A stretch of 64,000 nucleotides of DNA from NCBI GenBank assembly GCA_030844895.1, contig CM061226.1:103626687-103690686 (forward strand). The letters are read 5' to 3'. The notes under the pieces were generated by a model. That model saw only the letters and a program-made list of their open reading frames with translations. It did not search any database and had not been told where the DNA came from. Source of the stretch: Ambrosia x helenae. Its lineage: Eukaryota; Streptophyta; Magnoliopsida; Asterales; Asteraceae. This document shows, piece by piece, positions 32,554 to 46,052 of this stretch. Every line of letters starts with the position of its first letter. Positions within the stretch are counted from its first letter, which is position 1. The position numbers were made by a program, and so were the translations under genes.

Positions 32554-34938
32554 TACTCAAACGAGTAAAATCTAAAGCATCCTACAACCATCCTGTTCAT
32601 GGATTTGAAAACACATACATTAACATATAAAAATAACAAAAAGATAAACACAAAGGGCTTGCAATTTAAACACATGCCTACAAATTCTCACTCGAAAACC
32701 GTACTCGATCCAACATGTATTTTGCACAATTGAATTAGTATCCTCAAAACATACCTCATACATAATAAACTCCTATACAGTAAGATCTCCACTATAAACT
32801 CCCTAATTAACAAATTTGGGGATTTTAACAATTTCACATAACCAAAACATATTATAACAAATTGACACTACAATTATTTCAATTAAGGACAAAACTAAAC
32901 TGTTACCAAATATTCAAATACAAACAAAATCGAAAAAAAAAAAAAAAAAAACACAAAAAGTTTAATTTGGATGCGCCAACTTACCGAAAATCGTTGCGAA
33001 CGGATCAATTAAAGGGATGAGGTCTTGTGATTGGAGCAATAAGCTTAGATCAAGCTGGAAAAAAACCCTAATTTAATTTAAGGGATTATTAAGGAGGGTT
33101 CGTGGAGAGATCGCATTCAAATTCGATGAAGATTAGCTAAAATAATAATATTATATTATATTATTAATGGTGTGGTGTTGTGATTGTGACTGAAATGTGA
33201 TTGATCAAGTCAGGAGTTCGTTTCAACGGTAGATTTGTGCTGACGTATCAGGGTAGGTGTAGGGTAAGGCCTGCAAATTTTTTATTATTGAAATTATTTT
33301 ATTTTATAAATAGTTAAATTGGAAACTAACAGTTAGATAAAACCACTGACACTCTGTTTAAAGATAAACGACTTGTCAATTGGTATGAGAAGGGCGGAAA
33401 TGGTTATATGAGTCGTATGATGGTCATATGAGTTGTATGATAGAATGGAAAATGATGATATGGGTTGTATGAGAGAAAATTTACAATATGTATGATTGTT
33501 TTAACCGATAAAGAAATAATGTGTGTGACCTGCGATAAAGTCATAAGGCCTATATGATAACATGACCTTTTTCATCCTATCATATGGCTTGCGTGACATT
33601 TTTTTGTCATGTCAAACGGCATGTATAATTATACGACTCGTATGATGTGACATGTGACTTGGTGTACATTTTTTAGGGGGTGGTGTATCTTCAATCATGG
33701 TGGCAGGAACTTGAAAACATGCCTAACTGGTTATGAGAACATCTTATTGACCTTTATATCATTGTGATTTGTGACTAAATAACTTCAAATGCGATGACAA
33801 GTTTCAAGTGTAGCCTTCTATATTAGGAGAAATTAAGCGTTTAAAAGCGAGTGATCATTCAAACGTTGGAAGACTCATTCAAATGATAATTTTTATTTTT
33901 AACCCATACAAACCATCATCCTAAAAGCATTTAAGATGTTTGAGATGTTTAATTTAGCCTCATTATTTGTGAATTTTTTTAGTGTTGTTACTTTGGTGTG
34001 TGTGCATTAATGTTTTGGTGTTGTGCTTAATGTTGTTAAGGTTGCCTTTCGTGAATGTTGTGGCTCGAGTTATGCATTAATGTTTTGGTGAATCTTGTCT
34101 TTGTGATTTGGGGTTATGTTTGTTCCATCTTAATTCAAAGTTATACCTTAATGACTTGGCATTGGTTTGGATAAAATCTAGTGAGTTTAAACTCATAACT
34201 AATCCTTACCTCACGAACACAAAAATTCTAAAAGATCTTGTATTAGAATAGACAATATATATTATATCGTTTCATTCATGCTATGATTTACGGACTTACG
34301 GTTGCGGTGTTTATACTCTTCAGTCTTCACCATATTGTATGCGTAATCAGTATATTAGGGGATTCAATTGAGACGATTTACGGTACCCAACTTTCGCAAA
34401 AAGAAATGAGATCAAACATAATATACAAACATAATGCAAGGACCATCTGTGTAGTTAACTTTATATATTTGGTGCTTACTAACCAATTGTATATCTTTAT
34501 GTAAGGTGTTCCTTAAACCATGTCTTTTGGAGAATCCAAGTCCTAAGTTAGGGCTTGAAAACCGGAGTCTAATATGTTTTTATTTCAAGCTCGTTCTTAT
34601 ACTCGAGCTTGAACTCAAACATGACAAAAGCTCGACTCCAATAATAAACTCAAACCAACTCAAATAGCTTGACACCACAAGTCACAAGTGTAAGTTTAGT
34701 CCCACATGTAACATTCCTTATTAATGTTATCAAAACACATGATTACTGCTACCAGCGCTTGTAAACTGATGGAAATGACGATAAGACCAATATACTATTG
34801 ATATTTAAACCATCTGGTTAAAACAGCTGAGGTAGTAAGACGCCTCATATAGCTCTCTATCAAGTTGAAACAAAAATGTAGTCTAGAATTTACATTACTA
34901 CGCTAATGGTTTCTTTTAGCCAACCTCATATTTCTCTC
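32554..34938. other. intergenic between bZIP and TOPLESS-like genes
   Basis: Begins with the bZIP leader; a likely 5'-UTR intron ends near 33000. A poly-A stretch lies at about 32934-32951. From 33370 to 33660 short degenerate repeats of TATGAGTTGTATGA type occur. No gene is supported. Confidence 0.45.
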
Positions 34939-37900
34939 TTATCTGGAAGGCGTTTCTGATGGTTGACTATTCAACGCAGAATTTGAAGGATTTGATGATG
35001 CTAAGGTACCATTTTCTTGAGGTGCTGACCCACCCCACTTTGGATCTGCATCGGCTGGCTCAATAACATGGACCGAACCGTCACTCATTCCAAGAGCAAA
35101 TTGGTTTGGATCAATTGGATGTGCTGCAATAACCATAGGGTATGCAGTGCTGTTGCTGCTGTCAAAACAGAACACATGATTAGGCATTTTAACCCATTTG
35201 ATTATGGTGTGTTGATTCGGGTTGTATTTTTTTCACAAACAGGTCAAATCAAAAGATTGGGCTAACCGAGCCAAACTGGTAAATAGTCAATCTGTCAACC
35301 TCCTAAAGAACTTTTTTCAAAGACGATATTTTTATTGCAAAATCAAATTGTTATGCTAATCATTTAATTTGTTAGTTAACTATTATATAAGCATTTTAAA
35401 TTTCCTTTTTTTGTTGCATACCTGGAAATTGATGATGAAATGTAGGCAGAAGGTGCTATTCGACATCGAAGCCTCAAACTATCGCATCAAAAATCCCAAC
35501 AGCGCCGTCCGAAAATCCAGTAAATAATAGCAAGCCATCACATGAGTATATTGCACTTGAAATTGGAGCCGAAAGAGATTCTCTTGGAGACCACTGAAAG
35601 AAGACAAATTCTATATAAGTAATAATTCATCCGACTATTAAAAACATCAAACAAAGATTACATATCTCTGTATGTGTAAGTAGAATTATCATATGGCGCA
35701 ATCACATGCAGCTGCTAAACATGTCATAATAAAGACTTTGAGAATTTCATGATTGAAGAATCAGAAACCTAATATTAAATTAGTCAAGAGTCCAGCTACT
35801 TACCAATTTCAAACATTCCAGTTGGTGGTCATAAATAGCGATTTGACTTTCATGTACAACGAGGAAATGTCGTTGATCATTATGGAATTGAACTTTAGTT
35901 TCTCCAACCAATGAGGATGGATGGCCAGGCGGGGATTGTATGCTTCTTGATTTCCTCTTCTCCCATCCATTAATGTTCCAGATACATAGCTGTATTCAGT
36001 CAAATGATCCAGGTCGGTAAGAACAAAAAAAAAACATAAAATTAATATTCTTTAAGCAAAATTTGTACCACCACTTGCCTGAGCATCAGCTCCAGATGAA
36101 ACCAGGGCATTTAAAGTTTGTGAAAAAGCAAGTCCTGTAATTTGTTTCTGGTGACCTTTGAGTTTGGATTTGACCTAGTACAACCAACAAGAGTAAGACA
36201 AGACAGTTTTCACCATTGATAATGATCTTACAAAGCTTAATTAAGTGATGAACACATAACAGAAAAGTAATGCTAACTGTAATACAGCTTGGCCATGAGT
36301 AATTAAGAATCAAAATGTGATCACCTCATCAACCCTAACATTGTAAATTTGTATTGTTGAGTCCTCCATTCCAATGGCAATAATATTGTTGTCTTGAGGA
36401 TGGAAAGCCAAGTAGGTAGCTGCAGGCGGCGGGGCCATGAAAGTCGTCATGACCTGATGTTTGACCAAATCAGTTGACTATTTGGCTATTTGGCTATTTG
36501 GCTATTTGCCAGTTACATGTTCCATATTGGTATTTCAAAATTGCATGATGAAATAAAATAAAACAAAACAAAACTTTCAGTTTTTAGTTACCTTGAAAGT
36601 CATCATGTTGAACAAGGAAACTTTCCCACCAGAGGCAGACATGACATAAGAATCATTCTTCGACAAAGCAATGCATGCTGCTGACTCTTCAGCAGGTTTA
36701 CTCTCATTTACATCATTAGACATGGGAGCCCCATTTGGAGGTTGCCATAATTGTGGAACGATAGATGCAGTTGACTGAGCACATGCAAAGAGCAATCAGA
36801 ATTCAACAATGGAAGTGTGTCACTCTTAAATGTTAATCAAGCCCACTTACCTTCCCAGATGGATTGCGCTCATTTCGTTGCCATTTCCATAGTTTATGAA
36901 TAGCACTAGAAGCAAGTGCAAGTAAAGAAACCCCAGAATTTGTATAGATCAGCCGCACAACCTGAATAAAGTAATTGATGTGGATAATTAATAAACAACT
37001 ATTTCTCAAAGATGGAGATAATACCGATAACAAGGGTGTAAACAAGCCAAAAACTTGTAAGCTACTTGAGATTGGCTCGCTAAAGCTCAAATCAAGCCAA
37101 GTGTAAACGAGCTCGAGCCTAAAAATAAGCCCATTTAATAAACGAGCCCGAGTTTCACTTATCGAGCTCGAGAAGGAGTAGGTTCACAAGCCTACTATGT
37201 ATATAATTATGCCACATATAACTAAATAATACATATCATATAAAAGATACATCTATAAATGGATACGAATAAATAAAACAAATAATGAATAACAAACGAG
37301 CCAAGCCCAAGCCGTGCTTGGAAAAACTACTCACGAGCCAAGCTCAAGCTCGGCCAAACAAAGCTATATGGAACACACCTTGCTGGCAGCCATTGGATCA
37401 GGCAACCTTAGAGCTTTAAGGTGAGAGGAATCAACTATTTCAGGGAGCTTCCAGCTTTTAGTGTTATCAACACCATCCGCGATTCTGGTTTAATATCCAC
37501 AACTTTACTGCTTTCTGCATTAGCCTGCATTTTAACACACAAAAAAGAAAATAAGTTGACTGCAGATAAAAACAAGGTAAATGGTTAAAGGACATTAACT
37601 TACAAGATTGCCAATGGATATTGGTGTTTGCATTCTTTCACGTTCTGGAGCAGATGCCATGGATGAAGAGGCGTTAGGGATAGGACCTAATAAGGCAGGG
37701 ATCGCAGGCTGCAGAGGAAGTTTTAAGAGAGTAATTAGATGAATCCGTGACTTGAAAGAGTACAAAAATAAGCTATGAGGTCAAACAAACTACTTTTACT
37801 GTATCAGAAAATGCTCGAGACCCCTCATAAGATCGACTCTCTAGCATCCGTTGTAACATGCGCTGCCCATCACCATTTGCCAATATTTTAATTCCATTGT

Positions 37901-40900
37901 CACTTGTAGTGACTGCCAGTAATGACCCTTCCTTGTTAAACCTTAATCTAGGCCTTGACTGAAACAAATGAAAGAGTTTGAGAATAATGTAACAAAATGT
38001 GAAGTTTCATCATATCCGTTAACATTATTTTAATAATCTTTTCTTTTCGTCAATGTAATGAGACTGATATTGTATGCTAGGCTTACAGGTAATTTATCAT
38101 CTACATCAGTAACAGTCAGCATATTAACATTATCCATGTCCCAAAACTTTATTTGAAACTCATCTCCAGCAGCTAAGAAACGATTTTTAGTTGTGTCAAA
38201 CTGAACAACCCCCATAGACCGCTTTCTAAAGCCAGAATATTCCCTCTTGATAGATCCTTCACTCTCATTCCACTCAACCAAATGGGCATCTCCTTCTCTG
38301 CTTGTTCCACAGGAGAACAGTCTGAAACAATAGCACATTAACAATTGAAAATAAGAAACATTTGCTTATTACAACACCATATTATAGTAAAGCATACTCA
38401 TATAAATATATTTTAATTTTAACTCTAGTATCTAACATATGATAGGGGAATGGTAACTTCATATATAGAATAAAAAATTGTAAACAGAATATATAACCAG
38501 ATAGTATATTATCTACATTTGAGCATGACCTGGTTCCATCGGCGCTATATGCCATTGTTGTGCACCAAAGGCCAGGGGCATCATAATCTACTCTTGACCC
38601 CAAACAATCATAAAGCCATGCTTTGATTTTCCCATCAATTGCTGTGGAGAAAATAAACTGCACAAAAAATAATAATAAACGGGTTTGATTGTTCAGATGA
38701 CCCACATGTACATTTGACTACTTGTTCTATTCTAAACCACTAATAAAAAAATAAAAAAGAGAAAAATGATTTTAGGATATAAAAATGTAATGATAGTTGG
38801 ATATTAGCACAAATAAAAAAATGTGTGAATAAAGACAAGATACCTGTACTGTTTCTTTATAATGAGGGCAGACAGAATATACAGGAGCCTCGTGACCCTC
38901 AAATGTGTACTGCTTTCGTCCAGCTACAGCATCCCATACCTATTACCAAAGATGCAGGAATGGATTAATGCAAGTGATCGAGGAATTTTCGTTTTCCACT
39001 GACAGTTGTTTCGTTTTCCAATGACAGTTGTACCTTAATTGTCTTGTCATCTCCACATGTGACAATAGACAGTTGCTTATTAGGATGAGCAAAAGCAATG
39101 TCATTTACACCACCAACATGGGCATCTATCTGTAATGTGCAAGATCCATCACAAACTCAAGTATCAATGCTTTCAAGAAAAAAAGATCAGAAAGATGGAG
39201 AATTTACTTCTAAGTGAGGCCTCAACTCCCCTGACGGGTTGTATGTATATATTTGAACAATGTGCTTGGAGAAGGCAACGCCTGTGGCAAAGGAAGTAGA
39301 AGAAAGCACGGGAAGGTTAATAGAAAAGACCGAAACAATATGATCACAACTATCTACCAACTTTTATGACATAAAGTAGACTATCAATTATACCAAGTAT
39401 TGATCCATCCGGTCCCCATATGCACCGATTAACAGACACCGCTGCATCTTTTACCAATGTTGTCTGGACATGAAATAAAATCATAAAAATCTAAAGGATA
39501 CTATAAATAAGAGGCATGCATCGATGACCACACGTTATCACCTTACAAGTATATCAATATCGAAAAGGAACCTTACCTGAAAAGGCATTGAGCAAGCAGA
39601 TAAATCCCAAACCTTGAAGGGTTTATGTACCATCCTTTCACGAGACCCAACCTCCCAGATGCTTATTTCACCAACATTTGTTCCCACTGCAAGACATTTT
39701 TTGCACAACAAGCCATATGTGGTCAGCTGTAAACAATCCCATCGCCTCTTTTCCAAAAATGTAAAATCAAGTTAAGAAACTTTTGAGAATCTAAGCCGAT
39801 GGATTAAGGATTAACCTAAGAGAATAGTTTGTTGTTGAGGATGGAAGTCCATGCATATGACATTGGAACCCTGGTTAAGGGCCCGAACCACAGTTTTTGG
39901 AAGATCGTCCGGTGAATATACATTGGGAGGATGAGTTGAACCAGAAAAGGACAACTATTCGATATATTACATAATGTTAGCATGGAGTGAATAATAACCA
40001 AAAAGCAATTAAAATCAAACAATAAGAGCATTGCATACCTCATCAGATGGGCCCACACGCACACGTTTCATTAAGTGCTCTGAATCAGCCATTTGATATT
40101 CCAAGCCCGGACCACCTGGAGGTGTGTTCGTGGATGCTTCAGAAATGCAGCTACACATGCAAGAGCAAAATGCCAAAATATCAATTGAAAACCACAAGTG
40201 ATTTATTTTTTGAAATCTGCACATGGAATGATAGCATGTGATAATGATATCTGAAGCAAACACCGACCTGCAACCGGAGGCTGCACAAGGCCAGGAGGTC
40301 CAGTTGCAACAGCACCATGAGGCATGGAAGGATTGGCAGTTGCCATCCACCCAGCAATTGCACCAGCAGAAGGAGAAACAACAGGTTGAAATGGCTGTAC
40401 AGAAAAGACTTTACCCTAAAACCATACTGTGTATAATAATAATTATATGAAAACAGAAGGATTTAACTACACTTACACCATGTGCTCCAATAGGAGGAAA
40501 TACTCCGGCTTTAGGAACAGGTCCAGCAAGGGAACTGTTCATAGGGGGAGGACCTCGACCCCCATTATTAGAATTACATGTATGATCAATAAAGAGAGTT
40601 TTAATATCAGGATTGGGACGTGGGTTCTTGCAAAGTTGATGCTGCCAATTGAGACTGAAAAACAAAATCAGATCACATTAGAAACTGTAAACTTGAATAA
40701 TAATAATTATGCGACATGCGTATTATCATGGTGGCACCTATTCACATTGAAAATCTACATAACAATAATTAAGAATGCAAGGTTGGGCTGAAGACCTCTG
40801 GTTTATCAATGTCCTCAGTCGTGAAGCTTTAAAACCTGGAAAAGCAAGCTTCTCTCTAAACAATGGGTTTGCTTCTATAAGCTTTTTCAGCTCAACCAAC

Positions 40901-41571
40901 ATTATGCTTCGAGCTGATTTGGTATCCCCGTATTTCGAAAGCTGCTCATTCTGCCTAATCACACATAAGGAAAATAATAAGCTCACCTTGTAACCGACTA
41001 TGATAAGTATCAATAGTCATTAACATACCTAAAATTGTCAAGTGTTAGTAGCTGAGTAATTTCCTTGAAGAGCTCTTCATTGAAGGTAGAAAAGACCTTC
41101 AAATCCTTACATAGAATTTCAACCGCTTTTGCTCGGTCATTCCTGAGATCAACAGCTCAAATATTAATAAAACATACTTAATGTAGACAATGAACTTGGC
41201 AAGGACTTGCCTATCAAGGGCTTCCAGGTACTTCTGTTTCCTAATTTCAAAGAATATCTTCATCGAGTACCGATTATCTTCAACCTTTGTGAAACCACAT
41301 AGATAGCGCTCAACTTCATCCCATTCACCAGCTTGAACTTGTTCCTCAAAATACTTCATATTGAAGTAAAAAGCAGATTCTTGTTCCAACCTGAACACAT
41401 TTAGTTCACATAAGAAAATTAGCACCATATACTATCAATTAATCTGCTATATGTTCATGTGTCCAACGTATTTTTATAAAAATACACTCACTTATGAACA
41501 GTTTCTTTGAATTTCTCCTCATCCAGGAATTGCAGGATAAGGAAAACTAGTTCCCGACTTAAGGACGACAT
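34939..41571 (-). pseudogene. TOPLESS-related transcriptional co-repressor with three frameshifts
   Basis: Twenty-five exons on the minus strand follow the TOPLESS (TPL/TPR1/TPR4) layout. The main ones are 41571-41492, 41390-41211, 41142-41029, 40954-40796, 40654-40477, 40394-40268, 40150-40039 and 39954-39816, then on to 35158-34939. The N-terminus has LisH and CTLH motifs (MSSLSRELVFLILQFLDEEK), the tetramer that binds EAR-motif repressors. The rest is two WD40 propellers, e.g. DGKIKAWLYD and FHPQDNNIIAIG. Three reading-frame breaks were found. Exon 7 near 40124-40128: after FLKHPRT an extra CA or a missing base. Exon 18 near 37485: one base short after DIKP. Exon 24 near 35484: one base short after GIFDA. 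The first break leads to a stop at 40071, giving about 305 aa with no WD40 part. Everything else is highly conserved. The net shift is zero, so total length still divides by three. Recent inactivation or assembly error are both possible. Introns 2 and 22 use GC donors. Confidence 0.85.
37040..37372. repeat. degenerate repeat insertion in intron 18 of the TOPLESS-like gene
   Basis: Bordered by AAGCCAAAAACTTGTAAGC and GAGCCAAGCTCAAGCTCGGC, with several GAGCTCGAG palindromes inside. The composition matches hAT-derived repeats, but clean termini and target duplications were not identified. Confidence 0.4.
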
Positions 41572-43162
41572 GGCTCCTCCTGCAGGCACACCCAACCACT
41601 CCAGCGCAAAGACCAGTTATAAACACAATAACTTATAAATAATGAGTAAATTCCACGAAATCAACACCGCCTAACACAAATGCTCCTAATCTTCAACAAC
41701 ATAACATTATTTACTCCACTCCTGCAACAAATACATTCCAAGTCAAAACCTGCAAATCAAATCTCAAAACGTATAACTTCACAAAAGCCTAATTTCTCAA
41801 AAACTTAGCTACAATATCACACACACAGAGAAAATGACCTAATGTCATAATGTATAATAACTAAAAACCATACCACAGTTCAAAAAATCATGCCTAGCCT
41901 CCCCTTATTCGCCGATTATTCGCTAGTCAGAGATTCACCTAGTAAATTTTCATCTAATCGGTCCATGAATTGCTAGGCGGTCCTAATCGGCCAAAAATCG
42001 GGGACAGTCCAGAGATTCCAACCAGATTTTGGCCAAAACCAGTAAATTCCGACTATTAATCCTATATACTTAAAAATATAAACATGTCTACCTAAAAAAT
42101 TACATAAAAAAATATGTACATATGTATATAAAACTGAAAAATACATATAAAAATCCATGAATTTTTACAACATTGAACCATATACACATCCATAACATTC
42201 AAAGTTGCAGAAACAGTATTATAATATAATATTAATAACAAAGCGGTGCACAGAAACCAAAAAAAACTACTGTTCATGTAACTTTAAGGGACTCCTACTT
42301 AACTAAACAGACCAAAACGATCCCAAATTCACCACAAACATCACAATATACAGATCAACTTCATACAGATCGAAACTACACAGTACACACACACATATAT
42401 TAAAAAAAATAATCAAAACTATACAAATTCATGAAAAACCTTAAAAGTTAGGGTTTCTTTAGCAAAGGCTTTCTGCAAAAACAATAAAACCGTAACACGT
42501 CGTGCTTTCTATTCACTCTTTTGTTTCTCTCTCTGTATATATAGATATAGATATATAGATAGGACGTGTGAGTGAATATATATATATATATGTGTGTGTG
42601 AATGTTTCTCTCTCTGCCTTTTATATCGGTTGATGAGTATCGTGTGTTTCTCTCTCTCTCTCTTTCTGATGTAGTACCGCCACTGGTGGTGTGTTAATCA
42701 GTGGGGTATGGTAACGTGACGGGTGGGTGTGGGAAAAGAGGAAGGTAAAGACGTGTGGGGTGGGGTCGTGGATGATTGTGATTGGTGGTGACGGAATAAT
42801 ATGGTGACCTACATGTTAAGGATAGTTAGCATGGCATCTTTTGTTTTGTTTTAGGGTCATTTTCTTCACTTTTGGCACTTTGTTAACTTTTTTTTCTTTC
42901 TTTTATTTTGGAGTTTTATGTATTTGCAGAGAGTGGTGTGACTCGTAAACTGGTGAGGAATTGGTAAGTAGTTCTGCAGGTGGTGTCGTTTCTTTGTTTG
43001 CTAATTATTAAAAAAAAAAACAAAACAAAAAAAAAAATTATCGTTTTTTATTAAGTATTTTACCGAGACAAGATTGATTATAGCATGTGTAGAACGCCCT
43101 CTTTTTAATTGGTTCACGTGGCAGCTGAGTCAGTATATGCGTTAATTCAAAATGGGGTGTAG
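41572..43162. other. leader and promoter side of the TOPLESS-like gene
   Basis: Probable leader and 5'-UTR intron of the TOPLESS-like gene (to about 42480), then CT- and TATA-type microsatellites (about 42525-42665). At 41890-42050 lies a patch with repeated ATCGG/TCGCC words whose origin I cannot name. No other gene. Confidence 0.45.
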
Positions 43163-43582
43163 CTTGGTTAAAAAAAGCGCGCCTTAAGCGTTTGATGCGC
43201 GAGGCTCCAAGAAAAACGTTTTTCTTTTGCCAAAAAGCGCTGAACTACATGAAGCGCCGCCTCGAGCGCTTGAGGCGCGCGCTACAGTAGCGCCTCAGCC
43301 CAAAAAAAAACCCTTTTAAACTGCTTTATTTAGCCCGCGACAGTAGTGCCTCGTCGTTTTTATGTTTTGAATATGCTTTTTAAGTGTTCAATGGTGTTTT
43401 ATAATCATGTTTTTGTGCTTATGATTGATTAACATGTAGAAAATGTCATATTGACATATATAAATATTTTTTTATAATTTTTTTAATACTATACGTGAAG
43501 CTCTCGCCTCGCGCTTTAACCCCCGCGCTTTGGATTTTGGACCCAAAACGCCTCGAAGCGTCTCGCGCTTTTTTAAACCAAG
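43163..43582. mobile_element. hAT-type MITE
   Basis: Ends CTTGGTTAAAAAAAGCGCG and CGCGCTTTTTTAAACCAAG are inverted. The flanks GGGTGTAG (43155-43162) and GGGTGGAG (43583-43590) match at 7 of 8 positions. The interior is rich in GCGCTTGAGGCGCG-type palindromes. A further Tourist-like terminus, CCGCTACGGGTGGTC followed by TTA, lies just to the right at about 43623-43640, so this MITE may sit inside an older one. Confidence 0.75.
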
Positions 43583-44081
43583 GGGTGGAGGGGGGAGTTT
43601 TGGGGCGCTGCAAATCACGCTCCGCTACGGGTGGTCTTAGTTTGAACAAGAGGCGTGTATTGTTTTGGTTCAAGTTATTTTACACTCTAATAAAAATAAA
43701 AAGGGTGAGAAAGATAAAAAAATACAATGAATCGTAAATTATAACATAAGAAGTCACAAAATATAACACAGTGTCAAAGAAAAAAAAACATAATAAATTG
43801 CAAAAATGACACAATGACGAAAATAAAGAAAAGACACAACGCAATACGAAAAACACAATGATATAAGGCCATACCCCCCCCCCTCCCCCGTCCCCTCCTT
43901 AACGCCAAGGACGGACCAATCACCCTTTTTCTTCTTTTTTTTAACGTTGGATAACGGTCAAATTTGAAAAAAAAATAATAAATAAAGTTTTTATATATAT
44001 ATATAAACCAACTATCAACCAAAATCCTCTCTACTTTTTTTTTAAAAAAAACACACATATTCTCTTAAAAAAAACCAAACA

Positions 44082-44218
44082 ATGTCTTCTCTACCATTGG
44101 TTGATTCGTCTACTTCGTCGAGCGAAGAAAACCAAATTTTTGTTAACGCGGTTTGGGAAGCGGCACAATTAATTGTGGCGAAGGAAGACGAAGAAGTGAG
44201 CACGGAACCACGAACTAG
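44082..44218 (+). pseudogene. first coding piece of the HARBI1-like transposase
   Basis: The frame opens MSSLPLVDSSTSSSEEN, the Ser/Thr/Glu-rich start typical of plant HARBI1-like proteins, and runs to EPRTR. There the reading frame meets the minisatellite element, whose target duplication TAG covers the junction. If that element is removed, the sequence continues ACTAG|GTAATC, which looks like an original splice donor. The remainder of the protein resumes at 59026. Confidence 0.55.
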
Positions 44219-45321
44219 GGTGTTGTTTGTTTTTTCTGCAGGAAAAGGTCTGCATTCTGCGGACCACATGTAACACCCCAACCGATGGCGGAAACATCGG
44301 GATGTCACGTATTGATGATTGTTCAGTAGCTCATGGTAAATAATAAATTTCAATAATTGATTTAAATACATTACATACAATTGTTCTACAAGAATTTGTA
44401 CATTAAATGAGAAATACTAAATATGCATCTTCAAGCATTAACTCTAAACTCCAAGCAAGCTATAACCTGAAACATGTTAAGTTTGAAAATATTTTGGGTC
44501 AACAAAAGTTGGTGAGAATTACATAGGTTTTGATAATCGAATAAAACTTGTACAATTCAAGTGTCATGGCAAGTCTAGTCCATATGTGAAAACATACTAG
44601 AAGTAAATCGAGTGCATAATCAACCCTTGTGACTGTTATAATGTGGTACATCCCATACGCTCATGGTTCACTCGAATATGTTATGCGATAACAAACACCC
44701 ACGCTACCTTTGTAGGAGGCACGTATCCGGGTGGGATTGTCAGTCCAATAGATCTATCATTGTATACCGTCGGCTGATCAATGTTAATGATTATGCTAGA
44801 ATTGTGCTTACCCTAGTCATGTTCAAGACATAATGCAACATAGAAAAAACACATAGACACTTTGATGATTGAATTACATATAGAATGTTGTAACATGTTT
44901 CACCCCAAAAACGGTGATAAATAGAAAATGGGCTATGTAAAACTCACCTTGATTGGACTTGGAAGTATTCAACAATAATCAAGGTATTAAGCTTGCACCT
45001 AATTAAAAGTAATATTTTAGGATGTAAGTTATGGAGTTTATTAGCATATTAATCGATTCCAACTAGTGACCTTTAGCGAAAACAAGTAAGATTCCAATTT
45101 TCGAAATACCCAAACATTTATCTTTATTGTCATATTATAAAGAAGTTTGTAAAAGTAAATAATTTATCTTGTTAGTTCATAAGGGTTCATAAAATGCGCA
45201 TGTACCCATTACATTAGAATTAATGTAATATCTAGAATATAATAATCCATACTAAATCATACCTTCTCGTTTTATTATTAAAATGACTGTTTTGTTCATT
45301 TTCTTATTGTAACTATTGTAA

Positions 45322-46043
45322 GGGGCTGTTTGGCAAGTGCTGAATCAGTAAGTGCTGAATCAGTAAGAGGTCTTAATGGGTAAGAGGCTCTGAATCAGTA
45401 AGTGCTGAACCAGTAATTATTGTTTGGTTGTATGTCTGAATGAGTGTGCAAAATGACTATTTTATCCCTGTAACTATAACACCTTGATAACTTAGAAAAA
45501 CCCACTTTAATAAATAAAAATCACATACGTTTCTATTATTATTATTATTATTATTATTATTTATCTAACCCACCTATTAAATAAAACAAAACCTAAAGAA
45601 ATATCCCAACCCACCAACCATACCCTTCTTTTTCCTTCTTCTTTACGCAGACACTAACCACCAACCTTTACCCTTCTTTTTACTTCTTCTTTACACACAC
45701 ACAGAGCTCTGAGAAGAGGAGGCACTGAGAAGCACGACACACACACACACGTCGGAGCAGAGGAAGCACGGAGACACACAGACACGGCGGGGAGGAGCAC
45801 GGCGGCGGCGTCAGGTAGTCTCCGATGGAGATGTGGTGGCAGATGGGGGAGAAGATGAAGAGGAGGTGCTGCAGGGAGGGCAATTTTTGTCCATTTTTCA
45901 TTCAGCATCTTCTTAGAACTGAACCATTCAGTCTTAATGGTTCAGTTAAGAGGTTAGGTTTTAAGCTACCAAACAACATCACCTCTGACCGAATCAGAGG
46001 CTCCCCTCTGAATGAATGATTCAGAGCCTTTCCAAACAGCCCC
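45322..46043. mobile_element. Tourist-type (PIF/Harbinger) MITE inside the solo LTR
   Basis: Ends GGGGCTGTTTGG and CCAAACAGCCCC are inverted. TAA duplications occur at 45319-45321 and 46044-46046. The interior includes a TTA microsatellite (about 45533-45560) and GA-rich sequence; frames seen there are not credible genes. Confidence 0.85.
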
Positions 46044-46052
46044 TAAATAATT

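Noticed and set aside
36833..37090. 85-codon frame over exon 19 of the TOPLESS-like gene
   Set aside because: The useful part is exon 19 (36851-36961); the upstream residues come from intron sequence.
40015..40350. Alternative exon 7 frame beginning with CISEAST in the TOPLESS-like gene
   Set aside because: The other phase gives AAFLKHPRT, the conserved family sequence that joins in frame with exon 6, so the shift lies inside the exon.
45654..46019. Frames of 64-84 codons
   Set aside because: They lie within the non-coding interior of a MITE with defined ends and show no family similarity.
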